A DNA stretch of 64,000 bases from Evansella sp. LMS18 (GTDB lineage Bacteria; Bacillota; Bacilli; Bacillales; Salisediminibacteriaceae), in contig NZ_CP093301.1 in NCBI RefSeq assembly GCF_024362785.1, forward strand, positions 868,001 through 932,000, written 5' to 3'. This document shows positions 41,895 through 54,977 of the stretch, in pieces; position 1 is the first letter of the stretch; the number at the start of each line of letters is the position of its first letter. The translations under genes and the position numbers were made by a program. Under the pieces are notes generated by a model. That model searched no databases, was not told the origin of the DNA, and saw only the letters and a list, made by a program, of their open reading frames with translations.

Positions 41895-41971
41895 TGGCGC
41901 GCCCGAGAGGAGTCGAACCCCTAACCTTTTGATCCGTAGTCAAACGCTCTATCCAATTGAGCTACGGGCGC
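41895..41971 (-). tRNA. tRNA-Arg (ACG)
   Basis: 77 nt with CCA; anticodon loop CTACGGA; acceptor GCGCCCG/CGGGCGC. Confidence 0.94.
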
Positions 41972-41974
41972 TTA

Positions 41975-42049
41975 TGGAGCGGAAGACGAGATTCGAACTC
42001 GCGACCCCCACCTTGGCAAGGTGGTGTTCTACCACTGAACTACTCCCGC
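41975..42049 (-). tRNA. tRNA-Gly (GCC)
   Basis: 75 nt with CCA; anticodon loop TTGGCAA region (GCC); acceptor GCGGGAG/CTTCCGC. Confidence 0.94.
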
Positions 42050-42056
42050 TTAATAA

Positions 42057-42131
42057 TGGCTGGGCTAGCAGGATTCGAACCTGCGAATCACGGAATCAAA
42101 ATCCGATGCCTTACCGCTTGGCTATAGCCCA
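42057..42131 (-). tRNA. tRNA-Gln (TTG)
   Basis: 75 nt with CCA; anticodon loop TTTTGAT; acceptor TGGGCTA/TAGCCCA. Confidence 0.94.
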
Positions 42132-42139
42132 TTACTATA

Positions 42140-42218
42140 TATGGGGCGGCTGATGGGAATCGAACCCACGAATGCCGGAACCACAATCCGGTGCGTTAAC
42201 CACTTCGCCACAACCGCC
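42140..42218 (-). tRNA. tRNA-His (GTG)
   Basis: Anticodon loop TTGTGGT. The extra 5' G (G-1) can pair with discriminator C, as expected for tRNA-His. CCA encoded. Confidence 0.93.
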
Positions 42219-42239
42219 ATGTTAAGACCGGTTTAAAAT

Positions 42240-42313
42240 TGGCAGGGGCAGTAGGAATCGAACCCACACTGGAGGTTTTGGAGACCTCTGTTCTACCGTT
42301 AAACTATGCCCCT
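42240..42313 (-). tRNA. tRNA-Trp (CCA)
   Basis: 74 nt; anticodon loop CTCCAAA; acceptor AGGGGCA/TGCCCCT; 3' CCA encoded. Confidence 0.94.
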
Positions 42314-42319
42314 GTATAG

Positions 42320-42404
42320 TGGTGGAGGGGGACGGATTCGAACCGCCGAACCCGGAGGGAGCGGATTTACAGTCCGCCGCGTTTAGCCACTTCGCTACCC
42401 CTCC
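42320..42404 (-). tRNA. tRNA-Tyr (GTA)
   Basis: 85 nt with a long variable arm; anticodon loop CTGTAAA; acceptor GGAGGGG/CCCCTCC. Confidence 0.94.
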
Positions 42405-42429
42405 ACTATACATTTCAATAATTTAATTA

Positions 42430-42505
42430 TGGCGGTCCCGACGGGAATCGAACCCGCGATCTCCTGCGTGACAGGCAGGCATGTTAACCGCTACACCACG
42501 GGACC
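42430..42505 (-). tRNA. tRNA-Asp (GTC)
   Basis: 76 nt; anticodon loop CTGTCAC; acceptor GGTCCCG/CGGGACC. Confidence 0.94.
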
Positions 42506-42508
42506 TAA

Positions 42509-42601
42509 TGGCGGAGGAAGAGGGATTCGAACCCCCGCGGGCTTTGACACCCCTGTCGGTTTTCAAGACCGATCCCTTCAGCCGGACTTGGGTATTCCTC
42601 C
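42509..42601 (-). tRNA. tRNA-Ser (TGA)
   Basis: 93 nt with a long variable arm; anticodon loop CTTGAAA; acceptor GGAGGAA. Confidence 0.94.
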
Positions 42602-42613
42602 GTGGAAAAAATA

Positions 42614-42690
42614 TGGTAGCGGCGGAGGGGATCGAACCCCCGACCTCACGGGTATGAACCGTACGCTCTAGCCAGCTGAGCTACACCGCC
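42614..42690 (-). tRNA. tRNA-Met (CAT), elongator
   Basis: 77 nt; anticodon loop TTCATAC; acceptor GGCGGTG pairs normally, and the initiator-type unpaired 5' base and GGG anticodon stem are absent. Confidence 0.92.
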
Positions 42691-42720
42691 ATAAATTTAC
42701 ATAAAATACTATTAAAAATA

Positions 42721-42796
42721 TGGTGGAGCCTAGCGGGATCGAACCGCTGACCTCCTGCGTGCAAGGCAGGCGCTCTCCCAGCTGAGCTAAGGCCCC
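42721..42796 (-). tRNA. tRNA-Ala (TGC)
   Basis: 76 nt; anticodon loop TTTGCAC-type (TGC); acceptor GGGGCCT/AGGCTCC. First tRNA after 5S rRNA. Confidence 0.95.
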
Positions 42797-42806
42797 AATA
42801 AAAAGG

Positions 42807-42922
42807 CCCAGCGACGTCCTACTCTCACAGGGGGAGAGCCCCCAACTACCATCGGCGCTGAAGAGCTTAACTACCGTGTTCGGCATGGGAACGGGTGTGG
42901 CCTCTTCGCTATCGTCACTGGA
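42807..42922 (-). rRNA. 5S ribosomal RNA
   Basis: About 116 nt. The conserved CCCATGCCGAACACGG block and GTGAGAGTAGGACGTCGC 3' part are present. Ends are approximate. Confidence 0.95.
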
Positions 42923-42997
42923 CTATGTAATTGAAAGGTTGCCCTCTCAAAACTGGATAACTTTTCTGATTGATAATCTTGCTTAGTAAGACAAATT

Positions 42998-45930
<2,933 letters not shown>

Positions 45931-46178
45931 ATGTTAAAAAATGGCGTCTACATTTAGCCTTATCTAAGACACTCGGTTGTACTCGTTAAAAGTTTGCACT
46001 TTTAATTATAACAACCGGTGATCATCAATCAGTTAATCGTTATCCAGTTTTCAAAGGGCAAAAGAATAACCTTCCTCTGTAAAGAGGAAAATCATTTTTT
46101 GAGAGTATGACCTCTCAAAACTAAACAAAAAGTACCAAGCGAAGCTATAAAAAGGTATGAGCCTTTTAAGCTCCTTAG
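45931..46178 (-). other. 16S-23S internal spacer without tRNA
   Basis: 248 bp, AT-rich. It contains a CAAAGGGCA-type processing region and AACTGGATAACG-like sequence, but no tRNA-Ile or tRNA-Ala gene. Confidence 0.8.
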
Positions 46179-47745
<1,567 letters not shown>

Positions 47746-47902
47746 ATTGAAACGAGTTTGATGTCTCTGACATCATTTAATTTGAAATATTACTCTTTCG
47801 ATTGACGGGATATTTAAAATATCCCACTTCGCTTGGCTTTTTGTTTAGTTTTCAAAGGTCAAAACGTTAAAATGTTTTGCTGTCGTTTTTGGCGACTTAA
47901 CT

Positions 47903-47931
47903 ATCATAACACTTCCGCAAGTTAGCGTCAA
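47903..47931 (-). promoter_or_regulatory. rRNA promoter P2
   Basis: TTGACG (47931-47926), 17-bp spacer, TATGAT (47908-47903) on the minus strand, about 160 bp before 16S. Confidence 0.85.
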
Positions 47932-47995
47932 TAACTTTTTTAAATTATTTTTTTCAGCTCGCTTGCTCAGTCGCTCTGTTTTGGCGACAAGTAAT

Positions 47996-48024
47996 ACTAT
48001 ACCACGATAATAATCCTTGTGCAA
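47996..48024 (-). promoter_or_regulatory. rRNA promoter P1
   Basis: TTGCAC (48024-48019), 17-bp spacer, TATAGT (48001-47996) on the minus strand. Both promoters are followed by a TGTCGCC/AGTCGCC-like stretch. Confidence 0.8.
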
Positions 48025-48349
48025 TACTTTTTTAAAAAAAACTTAGCTTTTAACTCTGACACATTTCCCATTATAAAAATTGTTCCTGCTATAGTCAAGC
48101 AAAGCCTGGCTTATACAGCTGACAGAAAACCTATTTTATTAGCAGCTATATAATGAAGGAAACAGAAAATCCGTTAGTCAATCAAACGTTTGTATCGTAT
48201 TTAAAAGCCATGTTCATTACGGAGTTGAATTTGGGAGAAAAACCTTCCCCACTGTCATTTTTTACATAAGCATCACTTCAGGTCGCGGCATTCTACATTT
48301 GAATGAGTGAGTAAATAAACCTCATCAGTACTCTCAATAGTATGCTTCC

Positions 48350-48526
48350 CCTTTTCACATAGTGCAAGGCCATCTTACATACTCTGACTTTAAAGAAAAC
48401 TTGGCAAGCCAAGCCTTCAGAGAGGCGAAGGATTGTCTTCGTTGCACTTATACTAAAATCCTAAAATTTTTACGGCGTCGAGACGGCTACGTTGCTAAAT
48501 TTTTATGCTTTCTTATAGTACAAAGA
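48350..48526. repeat. Non-coding dispersed-repeat-like region
   Basis: Contains GTCTCGACGCCGTAAAAATT and CCTTCGCCTCTCTGAAGGC on the minus strand with several short stems. I recall near-identical sequence as an intergenic repeat in other Bacillaceae, but cannot verify it. The rest of 48025-48350 shows nothing recognisable. Confidence 0.45.
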
Positions 48527-48557
48527 AAAACGCCATTCCAGCAGAATGGCGTTTTTG
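48527..48557. terminator. Terminator after the ABC importer operon
   Basis: AAAAACGCCATTC and GAATGGCGTTTTT, a perfect stem with a five-base loop. Confidence 0.9.
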
Positions 48558-48569
48558 GGAGTATGTTAA

Positions 48570-49292
48570 TTATAGCACCTTACTTAAGAAAGACTGAGTC
48601 CTTGGATGCTGAGGATTATCGAAGATCACCTGAGGATCTCCTTCCTCCATGATTTTTCCTTCATCCATAAAGATAACTCTGTCACCCATTTCTTTAGCAA
48701 AACCCATTTCGTGAGTTACGACTACCATGGTCATGCCCTCTTTAGCAAGATCCTTCATAGCTTCAAGGACATCACCTACGAGTTCTGGGTCCAAAGCAGA
48801 AGTAGGTTCATCGAAAAGCATTACTTTAGGACTCATGGCAAGCGCCCTGGCAATCGCTACCCGCTGTTTCTGTCCACCGGATAAACTTTTCGGATAAACA
48901 TCCGCTTTATCGGAAAGTCCTACTTTTTGCAGAAGTTCCTTAGCGAGCTTGTTTGCTTCCTCAGCCTTCATGTCTTTAACTTTAACTGGTCCCAGTGTTA
49001 CGTTTTCCAGCACTGTTTTATGAGGGAACAAATTAAAGTGCTGAAAGACCATACCTACCTGGGATCTGAGTTTATTAATATTTATTTTAGGATCAGTGAG
49101 TCTTTCACCATCAATGATTACTTCGCCTGAAGTTATTTCTTCAAGTAAATTTAAACAGCGTAAAAATGTGCTTTTCCCCGAACCCGACGGGCCAATGACA
49201 CAAACAACTTCCTTCTCTTTCACTTCGGCATTTATACCCTTGAGAACTTCAAGGTCGCCGAAGGATTTATGCAGATCTGTTACTTTAATCAT
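48570..49292 (-). CDS. Polar amino-acid ABC transporter ATP-binding protein
   Basis: A 240-residue ATPase with Walker [20 protein letters not shown]-loop [17 protein letters not shown], signature [16 protein letters not shown], Walker [17 protein letters not shown] and H-loop VTHEMGF. This is the GlnQ/ArtP class. The start overlaps the permease stop by one base (TAATG). Third gene of a binding protein-permease-ATPase operon. Glutamine, arginine or cystine are the usual substrates; the binding protein does not settle which. Confidence 0.94.
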   Translation of the reverse strand: MIKVTDLHKSFGDLEVLKGINAEVKEKEVVCVIGPSGSGKSTFLRCLNLLEEITSGEVIIDGERLTDPKININKLRSQVGMVFQHFNLFPHKTVLENVTLGPVKVKDMKAEEANKLAKELLQKVGLSDKADVYPKSLSGGQKQRVAIARALAMSPKVMLFDEPTSALDPELVGDVLEAMKDLAKEGMTMVVVTHEMGFAKEMGDRVIFMDEGKIMEEGDPQVIFDNPQHPRTQSFLSKVL

Positions 49293-49960
49293 TAAACATC
49301 CAGCCTCCGTTCAATAGTCCTCAAAATGATCATGGCAGGTATAGTAATTACTAAATAAGCTAAACACAGCATAACGTACGGTTCAAAAGTCGTGGCTGTG
49401 GTACTTACATATTGTCTCATGAGGAACGTTACCTCTCCGAGGGATATAATCGCAAAAATAGAGGTATCTTTCAGACTGATGATAAACTGGTTGCCCAAAG
49501 GTGGAATCATTCTCTTAAATGCCTGCGGCCAGATAATATAACGCATTGTCTGAGCAGAGCTTAATCCAATTGATCGTCCAGCTTCCATTTGGCCTTTATC
49601 AATGGATTCAACCCCTCCACGCACGATTTCCGCAATATAAGCACCAGCATTAATGGCAATCGCAATAATACCAGCCGTAGTAGCAGTAAAGTTAATTCCA
49701 AATGTATCGGCAATTGCAAAATATAATACTAACGCCTGCACAAGGATTGGAGTTCCCCTGATTAATTCAATGTATACAGTGGCAATCCCGTAGACAACTT
49801 TGTTTTTAGAAAGGCGGGCCAGTCCCACAAAACTTCCGATAACGAAGCCAATAGCAACCCCTACAAAGGTAATATATAGTGTGAGCTGCAACCCTCTCCA
49901 TATAAAAGGAAGAGTATTTGCCCAGTGAGGACTGTTTAATATATCAATAAATCCAAGCAT
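49292..49960 (-). CDS. Polar amino-acid ABC transporter permease (HisMQ type)
   Basis: A 222-residue protein with about five helices. It begins [22 protein letters not shown] and has the EAA-loop region [49 protein letters not shown] that contacts the ATPase. This is the GlnP/ArtQ type with one permease gene serving as a homodimer. A GGAGG site precedes the ATG. It lies between the binding protein and ATPase genes. Confidence 0.93.
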   Translation of the reverse strand: MLGFIDILNSPHWANTLPFIWRGLQLTLYITFVGVAIGFVIGSFVGLARLSKNKVVYGIATVYIELIRGTPILVQALVLYFAIADTFGINFTATTAGIIAIAINAGAYIAEIVRGGVESIDKGQMEAGRSIGLSSAQTMRYIIWPQAFKRMIPPLGNQFIISLKDTSIFAIISLGEVTFLMRQYVSTTATTFEPYVMLCLAYLVITIPAMIILRTIERRLDV

Positions 49961-49993
49961 GTATGTATAGACCTCCTTATTATTATCAGAAAC

Positions 49994-50029
49994 CTGAAGC
50001 GCAACAAGCTTCCACTCGTCGCGCTTCAG
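49994..50029 (-). promoter_or_regulatory. Intra-operon hairpin after the binding-protein gene
   Basis: CTGAAGCGC and GCGCTTCAG pair around 18 bases, in the 104-bp gap before the permease gene, with no T run after it. Such stems often protect the upstream mRNA and raise binding-protein output. Confidence 0.55.
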
Positions 50030-50064
50030 AAGATAGAGCAGTATGTTATTAATGGCAGGATAAT

Positions 50065-50916
50065 TTATTCCCCATCCGGGCGCTCACCAAACCATTCTTC
50101 ATATATATCTCCGTATGTCCCATCTTCTTTCAGTTCAGCCAGTGCTTCGTTAACTGCTTCTCTCAATTCAGAGCCTTCCGGGAAAGCAATACCATATTGT
50201 TCACCGGTAAGTGTATCTCCAACAGTTTTCATTTCACCTAATGCTTCAGAGTCGATGTAGTACAGTACGTTAGGAAGGTCATAAACTACTGCGTCTACAC
50301 GGCCTGCCCTTAAATCCTGGTAGGCATTTACGATGTCAGGGAATAAACTGATTTCTGCATCAGTATTTTCCTCCAGGTAAGTTTCACTTGTGGTGGCAGC
50401 CCTTGTTGCAACAGGCCGTCCATCCAGATCGTCAACTGACTGGATTTCTTCTTCATCTCCCCTTACGGCTACAATCAAGCCCGCATCATAATAAGGGTCG
50501 GAAAAATCGAAGACTTCCGCTCTTTCCTCAGTTATTGTCATACCGGCAATCCCGATATCATAACGCCCTGTTTCCATACCAGCCAGAATTCCATCGAATT
50601 CAACTACTTCCAGATCAATTTCGAAACCGACTCTGTCAGCTATTGCATTGATAAGGTCGATATCGAAGCCTTCCATTTCGTTAGTTTCTGTATTCAGAAA
50701 CTCAAACGGTACGTAGTTCGTATCAGTGGCGACTGTAAAGGTCTCCCCTTCGAAACTGCCGCCAGTGTTGCCATTATTATCTGCCTCAGCATTGTCAGCC
50801 TGATTGTTATTGGATGCGTTAGCGTCCCCGTCGGCTGGCGAGTCGTTTCCGCCGCATGCTGCCATAGTTGTCACAGCAAGGGCTAATGTTGAAAATAAAA
50901 ATAATTTCTTTTTCAC
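50065..50916 (-). CDS. Amino-acid ABC transporter substrate-binding lipoprotein
   Basis: A 283-residue protein with a lipoprotein signal (lipobox VTTMAAC, Cys at about 21), an acidic Asn/Asp-rich linker (about 24-52) and a type II periplasmic-binding fold. TFTVATDTNYVPFEFLNTETNEMEGFDIDLINAIADRVG is the family-3 signature, followed by YDIGIAGMTITEERAEVFDFS. It binds a polar amino acid outside the cell and hands it to the downstream permease. The specific ligand cannot be assigned. Confidence 0.92.
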   Translation of the reverse strand: MKKKLFLFSTLALAVTTMAACGGNDSPADGDANASNNNQADNAEADNNGNTGGSFEGETFTVATDTNYVPFEFLNTETNEMEGFDIDLINAIADRVGFEIDLEVVEFDGILAGMETGRYDIGIAGMTITEERAEVFDFSDPYYDAGLIVAVRGDEEEIQSVDDLDGRPVATRAATTSETYLEENTDAEISLFPDIVNAYQDLRAGRVDAVVYDLPNVLYYIDSEALGEMKTVGDTLTGEQYGIAFPEGSELREAVNEALAELKEDGTYGDIYEEWFGERPDGE

Positions 50917-51086
50917 TTCGTTTCCCCCTTAAGTTTTTAAAACTAATTCAATTTACATAAATTATACTTATAGTAAATTCAACTAGTCTTAATTTTTTAT
51001 ATTGTATTATTATTCTGCAAATATCTCGTTTCTCCTCTATTTTCTGAAAAATTTTTTTATATTTTGTTCAAATTACATCAACACAA

Positions 51087-51119
51087 AAATAAAAAGGTCC
51101 CGGATTACTCCAGGACTTA
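51087..51119 (-). terminator. Terminator after the nitrilase-family gene
   Basis: AAGTCCTGG...CCGGGACCTTTTT on the minus strand, followed by a T-rich stretch. Confidence 0.7.
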
Positions 51120-51130
51120 ATGTTTGCTGT

Positions 51131-51913
51131 TTATTCATGCTTTTCAGCTATCAATTGATAATCTTTCAGGTAAGGAATCTCTTCTCTTGCCTGTTTTATC
51201 TCTTCCTTATTAATCTTTCCATATAATATGTGTTCCTCACTCCGGGGCGCTTCCCCTGTAATTTTTCCAAAAGGGCTAATTAATTTGCTTTTTCCGCAAA
51301 GGTTCTTTCCGGAAGCATTCACTCCCAGTACATATACCTGATTGTCCAGGGCCCTCGCCGGAAGCTGGATGTCCCATCTTCTTTCTGCTTTCGTACTCCA
51401 TACAGAAGGGACAGCAATAATTTCAGCGTTTTTCAATGCCAGGATTCTTGCCGGCTCCGGAAATTCAGCATCGTAACAAATTAAAACGCCGACCCTTCCA
51501 ACAGAGGTAACGTAGACAGTATACTCTTTTTCACCAGGCCGGAAAGCTTCTTTCTCGTCTCCCCACAACAGAGTCTTCCGGTGGATTCCTTTTAGGCTCC
51601 CGTCCTTATCAATAACTGCTGCGGAAATGTAATAAGAAGAATCCTCACCCCGCTCTGCAAAAGGAATAATCAGGACTACGTTCAATTCCGCTGACAGCCG
51701 GCGAAATAGAGAGATAGTCTTCCCTTCAGGAGGTTCCGCAAGTTTATCCAACAGTTCCTTATTTAAAACATAACCAGTATTCCAAAGCTCAGGTAAACAA
51801 ATAAGCTGAGCACCGTTCGAGGCCGCTTCTTTGATCATGCTGACCCCTTTCTTTACATTTTCGCCCGCAGATCCATATACCGAATCCAACTGTACTGCCG
51901 CAGTTTTGATCAA
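51131..51913 (-). CDS. Carbon-nitrogen hydrolase (nitrilase superfamily amidase)
   Basis: A 260-residue enzyme starting at a TTG at 51913 with GGGGAG upstream. The Glu-Lys-Cys triad is in LICLPELWNTGY, IHRKTLLWGDE and VLICYDAEFPEP. The last, with YDAEFPE, resembles predicted omega-amidases and carbamoyl-type hydrolases. Cytoplasmic. The substrate is not evident; being next to an amino-acid importer suggests an amide of an amino acid or a deaminated product, which is inference. Confidence 0.85.
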   Translation of the reverse strand: MIKTAAVQLDSVYGSAGENVKKGVSMIKEAASNGAQLICLPELWNTGYVLNKELLDKLAEPPEGKTISLFRRLSAELNVVLIIPFAERGEDSSYYISAAVIDKDGSLKGIHRKTLLWGDEKEAFRPGEKEYTVYVTSVGRVGVLICYDAEFPEPARILALKNAEIIAVPSVWSTKAERRWDIQLPARALDNQVYVLGVNASGKNLCGKSKLISPFGKITGEAPRSEEHILYGKINKEEIKQAREEIPYLKDYQLIAEKHE

Positions 51914-52019
51914 TACATTCTCCCCATTTCATTTAGTTTCTATATTGTATTATCTTACAGAGAAAAATAATGTGAGAGTATAATTTTTACGGAAAAATAT
52001 TATTCTTCTGGCCCCTTGT

Positions 52020-52052
52020 ATTGTTAACAATAAAATTGCGGAGGTTGACAAT
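52020..52052 (+). promoter_or_regulatory. BirA operator 1 before bioY
   Basis: ATTGTTAAC, 15 bp, GTTGACAAT: an inverted repeat matching the biotin-repressor BirA box of Bacilli. Confidence 0.8.
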
Positions 52053-52073
52053 ATTCTGATAAACAAATATTAT

Positions 52074-52107
52074 ATTGTTAACCAATACATAATTTATAGT
52101 TTACATT
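52074..52107 (+). promoter_or_regulatory. BirA-like operator 2 before bioY (weaker)
   Basis: ATTGTTAAC, 16 bp, GTTTACATT, about five helical turns from the first box. One half is degenerate. Confidence 0.55.
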
Positions 52108-52128
52108 CTAGTTGAGGAGGAGTACATA

Positions 52129-52734
52129 ATGAAAAATCCAGGACGTCCAAAGTTCACAGTTTTGGAATTAACCAAAGCAGCTATGTTCATTGCATTAATG
52201 GGTATAGGAGCGAACTTAACAGCTTTTATTACAGTGGGGGCTGTTCCCCTTACCTTCCAGACCGTAGTCGCCATTCTTGCGGGTGTGTTACTCGGAAAGA
52301 AAGCAGGGGCTTTCTCCATGATTGGCTATACCTTTATCGGACTGCTCGGGGTTCCAGTATTCGCAGGGTTCCAGGGAGGACTCCACGTTATCACATCACC
52401 AACTTTCGGTTTCATTATCTCTTTTACTGTTCTCGCCTATGTTTCAGGACTTATTGTTGAAAAATCAAGTAAACGCTCCCTGGTTACTTATATAGTAGCT
52501 TGCTATGCCGGTCTGATCATGAATTACTTAATCGGGGTTCCTTATTTGTACTTCTATACTCAGTTTGTCCTTGAGGCCACAGGGGTAACTTTCCTTGCAA
52601 CTGCGCTTGGAATGGGGCCATTCTTTATTAAGGATGCTGTTCTGGCAGGTTTTGCAGCTGTTATCTGTCCACAAATTGTACGTGCAGTTAACCCATACGC
52701 TGCCGGCCAAAGCTCCCACACAACAGCTTCTTAA
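52129..52734 (+). CDS. bioY: Biotin transporter substrate-specific component BioY
   Basis: A 201-residue membrane protein with about six helices. TKAAMFIALMGIGANLTAFI, VPLTFQTVVAILAGVLLGKKAGAFSM and the conserved GFQGGLHVITSPTFGFIISF block are typical of BioY, the S component of the biotin ECF importer. Energising EcfAT genes lie elsewhere. GAGGAGG lies before the ATG at 52129. Two BirA-type boxes upstream indicate repression by biotin. Matches yuiG in position before yuiF. Confidence 0.95.
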   Translation: MKNPGRPKFTVLELTKAAMFIALMGIGANLTAFITVGAVPLTFQTVVAILAGVLLGKKAGAFSMIGYTFIGLLGVPVFAGFQGGLHVITSPTFGFIISFTVLAYVSGLIVEKSSKRSLVTYIVACYAGLIMNYLIGVPYLYFYTQFVLEATGVTFLATALGMGPFFIKDAVLAGFAAVICPQIVRAVNPYAAGQSSHTTAS

Positions 52735-52750
52735 AATTCATAATAACAGC

Positions 52751-52802
52751 AGAAAAAAGGCTGGCCAATGTAGCTTTGTTGCTACCTGGCCAGCCTTTCA
52801 TT
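52751..52802 (+). terminator. Terminator after bioY
   Basis: AAAAGGCTGGCCA and TGGCCAGCCTTT pair around GCTTTGTTGC; followed by T-rich sequence. Confidence 0.85.
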
Positions 52803-52850
52803 TTTATCCCGATGTAACCGTCCGTGAAACTTCCGCCGAATTTCGTCGGG
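52803..52850 (+). repeat. CCGATGTAACCGTCCG intergenic repeat, truncated copy 3
   Basis: TTTATCCCGATGTAACCGTCCGTGAAAC matches the start of the 31807 copy, then diverges. It lies between bioY and the YuiF-like gene stop. Confidence 0.65.
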
Positions 52851-52857
52851 TATTTTA

Positions 52858-54216
52858 TTAAAGTATTACCGCTGCAATCCATCCGAAGATCAAAAGAGGT
52901 ATATTCAGGTGCAGGAATGTTGGTACACATGTATCCCAGATATGATGGTGCTGTCCATCAGCATTCAATCCTGCAGATGGCCCCAGCGTACTGTCAGAGG
53001 CAGGTGAACCAGCATCCCCCAATGCTCCGGCTGTACCGATTAGAGCTATTGTTGCTAACGGACTGAAACCTATCGCTGCTGCCAGCGGAACAAATATCAC
53101 CGTGATAATTGGAATCGTTGAAAACGAAGAACCGATCCCCATTGTTATTAACAGTCCTACAATCAGCATGATTAGAGCTGCTACGGCTTTACTGTCTCCA
53201 ACCCAGCCAGAAACTGTAGCGACGAGTGTTTCTACATGCCCTGTTTCTCTGACAACTTCAGCGAAACCGCCGGCTGCGATCATCACAAAACCGATAAACG
53301 CCATCATTTTCATCCCGTCCGTCATCATTGTTTCTGTCGCTGATATTTTCTGCTTCCCCATAAAATGCATGACTGTAAAGTAGATATAAATGATTACAAG
53401 CCCGGCGAAGGCACTGAAAATCATGGATCCTGTATTATATTGAAGGATCAGCACAGCGAGTATTGAAGCCGCTCCGATGAGTACAGACGAAAGTGAATAT
53501 GAAAAATCAGCTTCCTTCTTGTTATCGCTATTGTTCGTTTCACCAATTGGAAGGTCCTGATAATTTCTTGATTTTCTGTAAGTAACAAAAACCGCCAGAC
53601 CAAGACCGAGCACCATCCCTAAAACAGGAAGCGCCAGTGCCTGCGGAATCATCGCAAGTTCAATCTCCATACCGCTTTCAGCCATGTTGTCTGCCACTAT
53701 GGTATGGAACATGAGACCAAAACCGAATGGCAGGAATATATACGGAGCTTTAAGGCCAAATGTCATAATGGTCGCAACCGCACGCCGGTCTATCATCAGC
53801 GCGTTAAATACCTTAATTAATGGTGGTATTAAAATAGGTATAAATGCAATATGAATCGGTATTACGTTTTGTGAAGAAATAGAAACAAGCAAAATAATAA
53901 ACAATAAGAATACTTTGGAAAGTTTCCTTGCCTGGGACTCACCTTCCCGGCCAACGACCTTAAGCGCTCCCTTTACAAGCATATTCGGAAGTCCCGTAAA
54001 ACTTATCGCCACTGCAAATGCTCCCAGCATGGCGTAGCTTAAAGCCACTTCCGCATTAGCTCCAAGCCCAGCACCGAAAAACTCAATTGTCTCGTTCAAA
54101 GAAAAACCTGCTGTAAGGCCTCCGGCAATTGCCCCGGTTACAAGAGCAAGAACGACGTGAACACGGAATAAACTTAAAATCAGCATAACTAGTACTGCTA
54201 CTACTACTGCATTCAT
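52858..54216 (-). CDS. yuiF: Na+/H+ antiporter-family carrier (YuiF-like)
   Basis: A 452-residue polytopic protein with about eleven helices. LSISSQNVIPIHIAFIPILIPPL-type (VSISSQNVIPIHIAF) and GTAGALGDAGSPASDSTLGPSAGLN are typical of the YuiF branch of the NhaC/ion-transporter superfamily, proposed to exchange an amino acid or Na+ for H+. It keeps the place of yuiF next to bioY (yuiG) and yuiD. In a saline habitat an Na+ role is possible. Substrate unknown. Confidence 0.82.
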   Translation of the reverse strand: MNAVVVAVLVMLILSLFRVHVVLALVTGAIAGGLTAGFSLNETIEFFGAGLGANAEVALSYAMLGAFAVAISFTGLPNMLVKGALKVVGREGESQARKLSKVFLLFIILLVSISSQNVIPIHIAFIPILIPPLIKVFNALMIDRRAVATIMTFGLKAPYIFLPFGFGLMFHTIVADNMAESGMEIELAMIPQALALPVLGMVLGLGLAVFVTYRKSRNYQDLPIGETNNSDNKKEADFSYSLSSVLIGAASILAVLILQYNTGSMIFSAFAGLVIIYIYFTVMHFMGKQKISATETMMTDGMKMMAFIGFVMIAAGGFAEVVRETGHVETLVATVSGWVGDSKAVAALIMLIVGLLITMGIGSSFSTIPIITVIFVPLAAAIGFSPLATIALIGTAGALGDAGSPASDSTLGPSAGLNADGQHHHIWDTCVPTFLHLNIPLLIFGWIAAVIL

Positions 54217-54397
54217 TCTTAGATCCCCTTTACAAACTTATAAACTAACAAAACTCTTTATTGCTTTATCACGATAAATTAATAATGCACTAAAACATTT
54301 AAAACTTTACCATGCACTGTCTCCAAAGTCAATAGACTTTGAGAATGTTCAAGGGTCTGGCCCCATTGCTTTCGAGTTAAGAGAACTGGACAAAACA

Positions 54398-54750
54398 TTC
54401 ATTCCCTGACTCGGAGCAAATGCGTTACTCAGGGAACGAATCTGCTTCTTTCGTTCCCTCACTCGGAGCAAATGCACTTCTCAGGGAACGAATCTGCTTC
54501 TTTCGTTCCCTCACTCGGAGCAAATGCACTTCTCAGGGAACGAATCTGCTTCTTTCGTTCCCTCACTCGGAGCAAATGCACTTCTCAGGGAACGAATCTG
54601 CTTCTTTCATGCCCTCGCTCTGAGCAAGTGCGTTACTCAGGGAACGAATCTGCTTCTTTCGTTCCCTCACTCGGAGTAAATGCACTTCTCAGGGAACGAA
54701 TACGCTTCTTTCGTTCCCTCGCTCGGAGCAACGCCAGCACTCAGGTAATG
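54398..54750. repeat. 52-bp palindromic repeat array, third site (7 units, inverted)
   Basis: Units start at 54398, 54450, 54502, 54554, 54606, 54658 and 54710, always 52 bp apart. The sequence TTCGTTCCCTCACTCGGAGC...CTCAGGGAACGAA is the reverse-complement orientation of the 12-14 kb array, with changed loop bases (AAATGCACTT). One arm is decayed (TTCATGCCC at 54606). It lies upstream of yuiF and downstream of the TRAP operon. Confidence 0.93.
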
Positions 54751-54929
54751 AAAGCGATTTTCATTCACGAATTCGCTGAAACATTGCCTGAGGACAGCGG
54801 CTGCCCAGAGCGAAAGCCAGCATTATAATAACTAATGTTTATTAACTTGATGGCAATGTGTTCGGGCCCCTGAACTTGGGCTCGAACTTTTAGGAGGACA
54901 TTGGGATCCTGGCCATGGTTCCCTCCATA

Positions 54930-54962
54930 AAAAAGAACCTGGAATTGGCTCCCAGGTTCCTT
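54930..54962 (-). terminator. Terminator of the TRAP operon
   Basis: AAGAACCTGG...CCAGGTTCCTT around AATTGGCT, with an A/T-rich flank (TTTTTT on the minus strand). Confidence 0.8.
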
Positions 54963-54977
54963 CCATGTGGTTCTTAT

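Noticed and set aside
45931-46178. tRNA genes in the 16S-23S spacer
   Set aside because: No cloverleaf or T-arm sequence is visible; the tRNA-Ile and tRNA-Ala genes lie after 5S instead.
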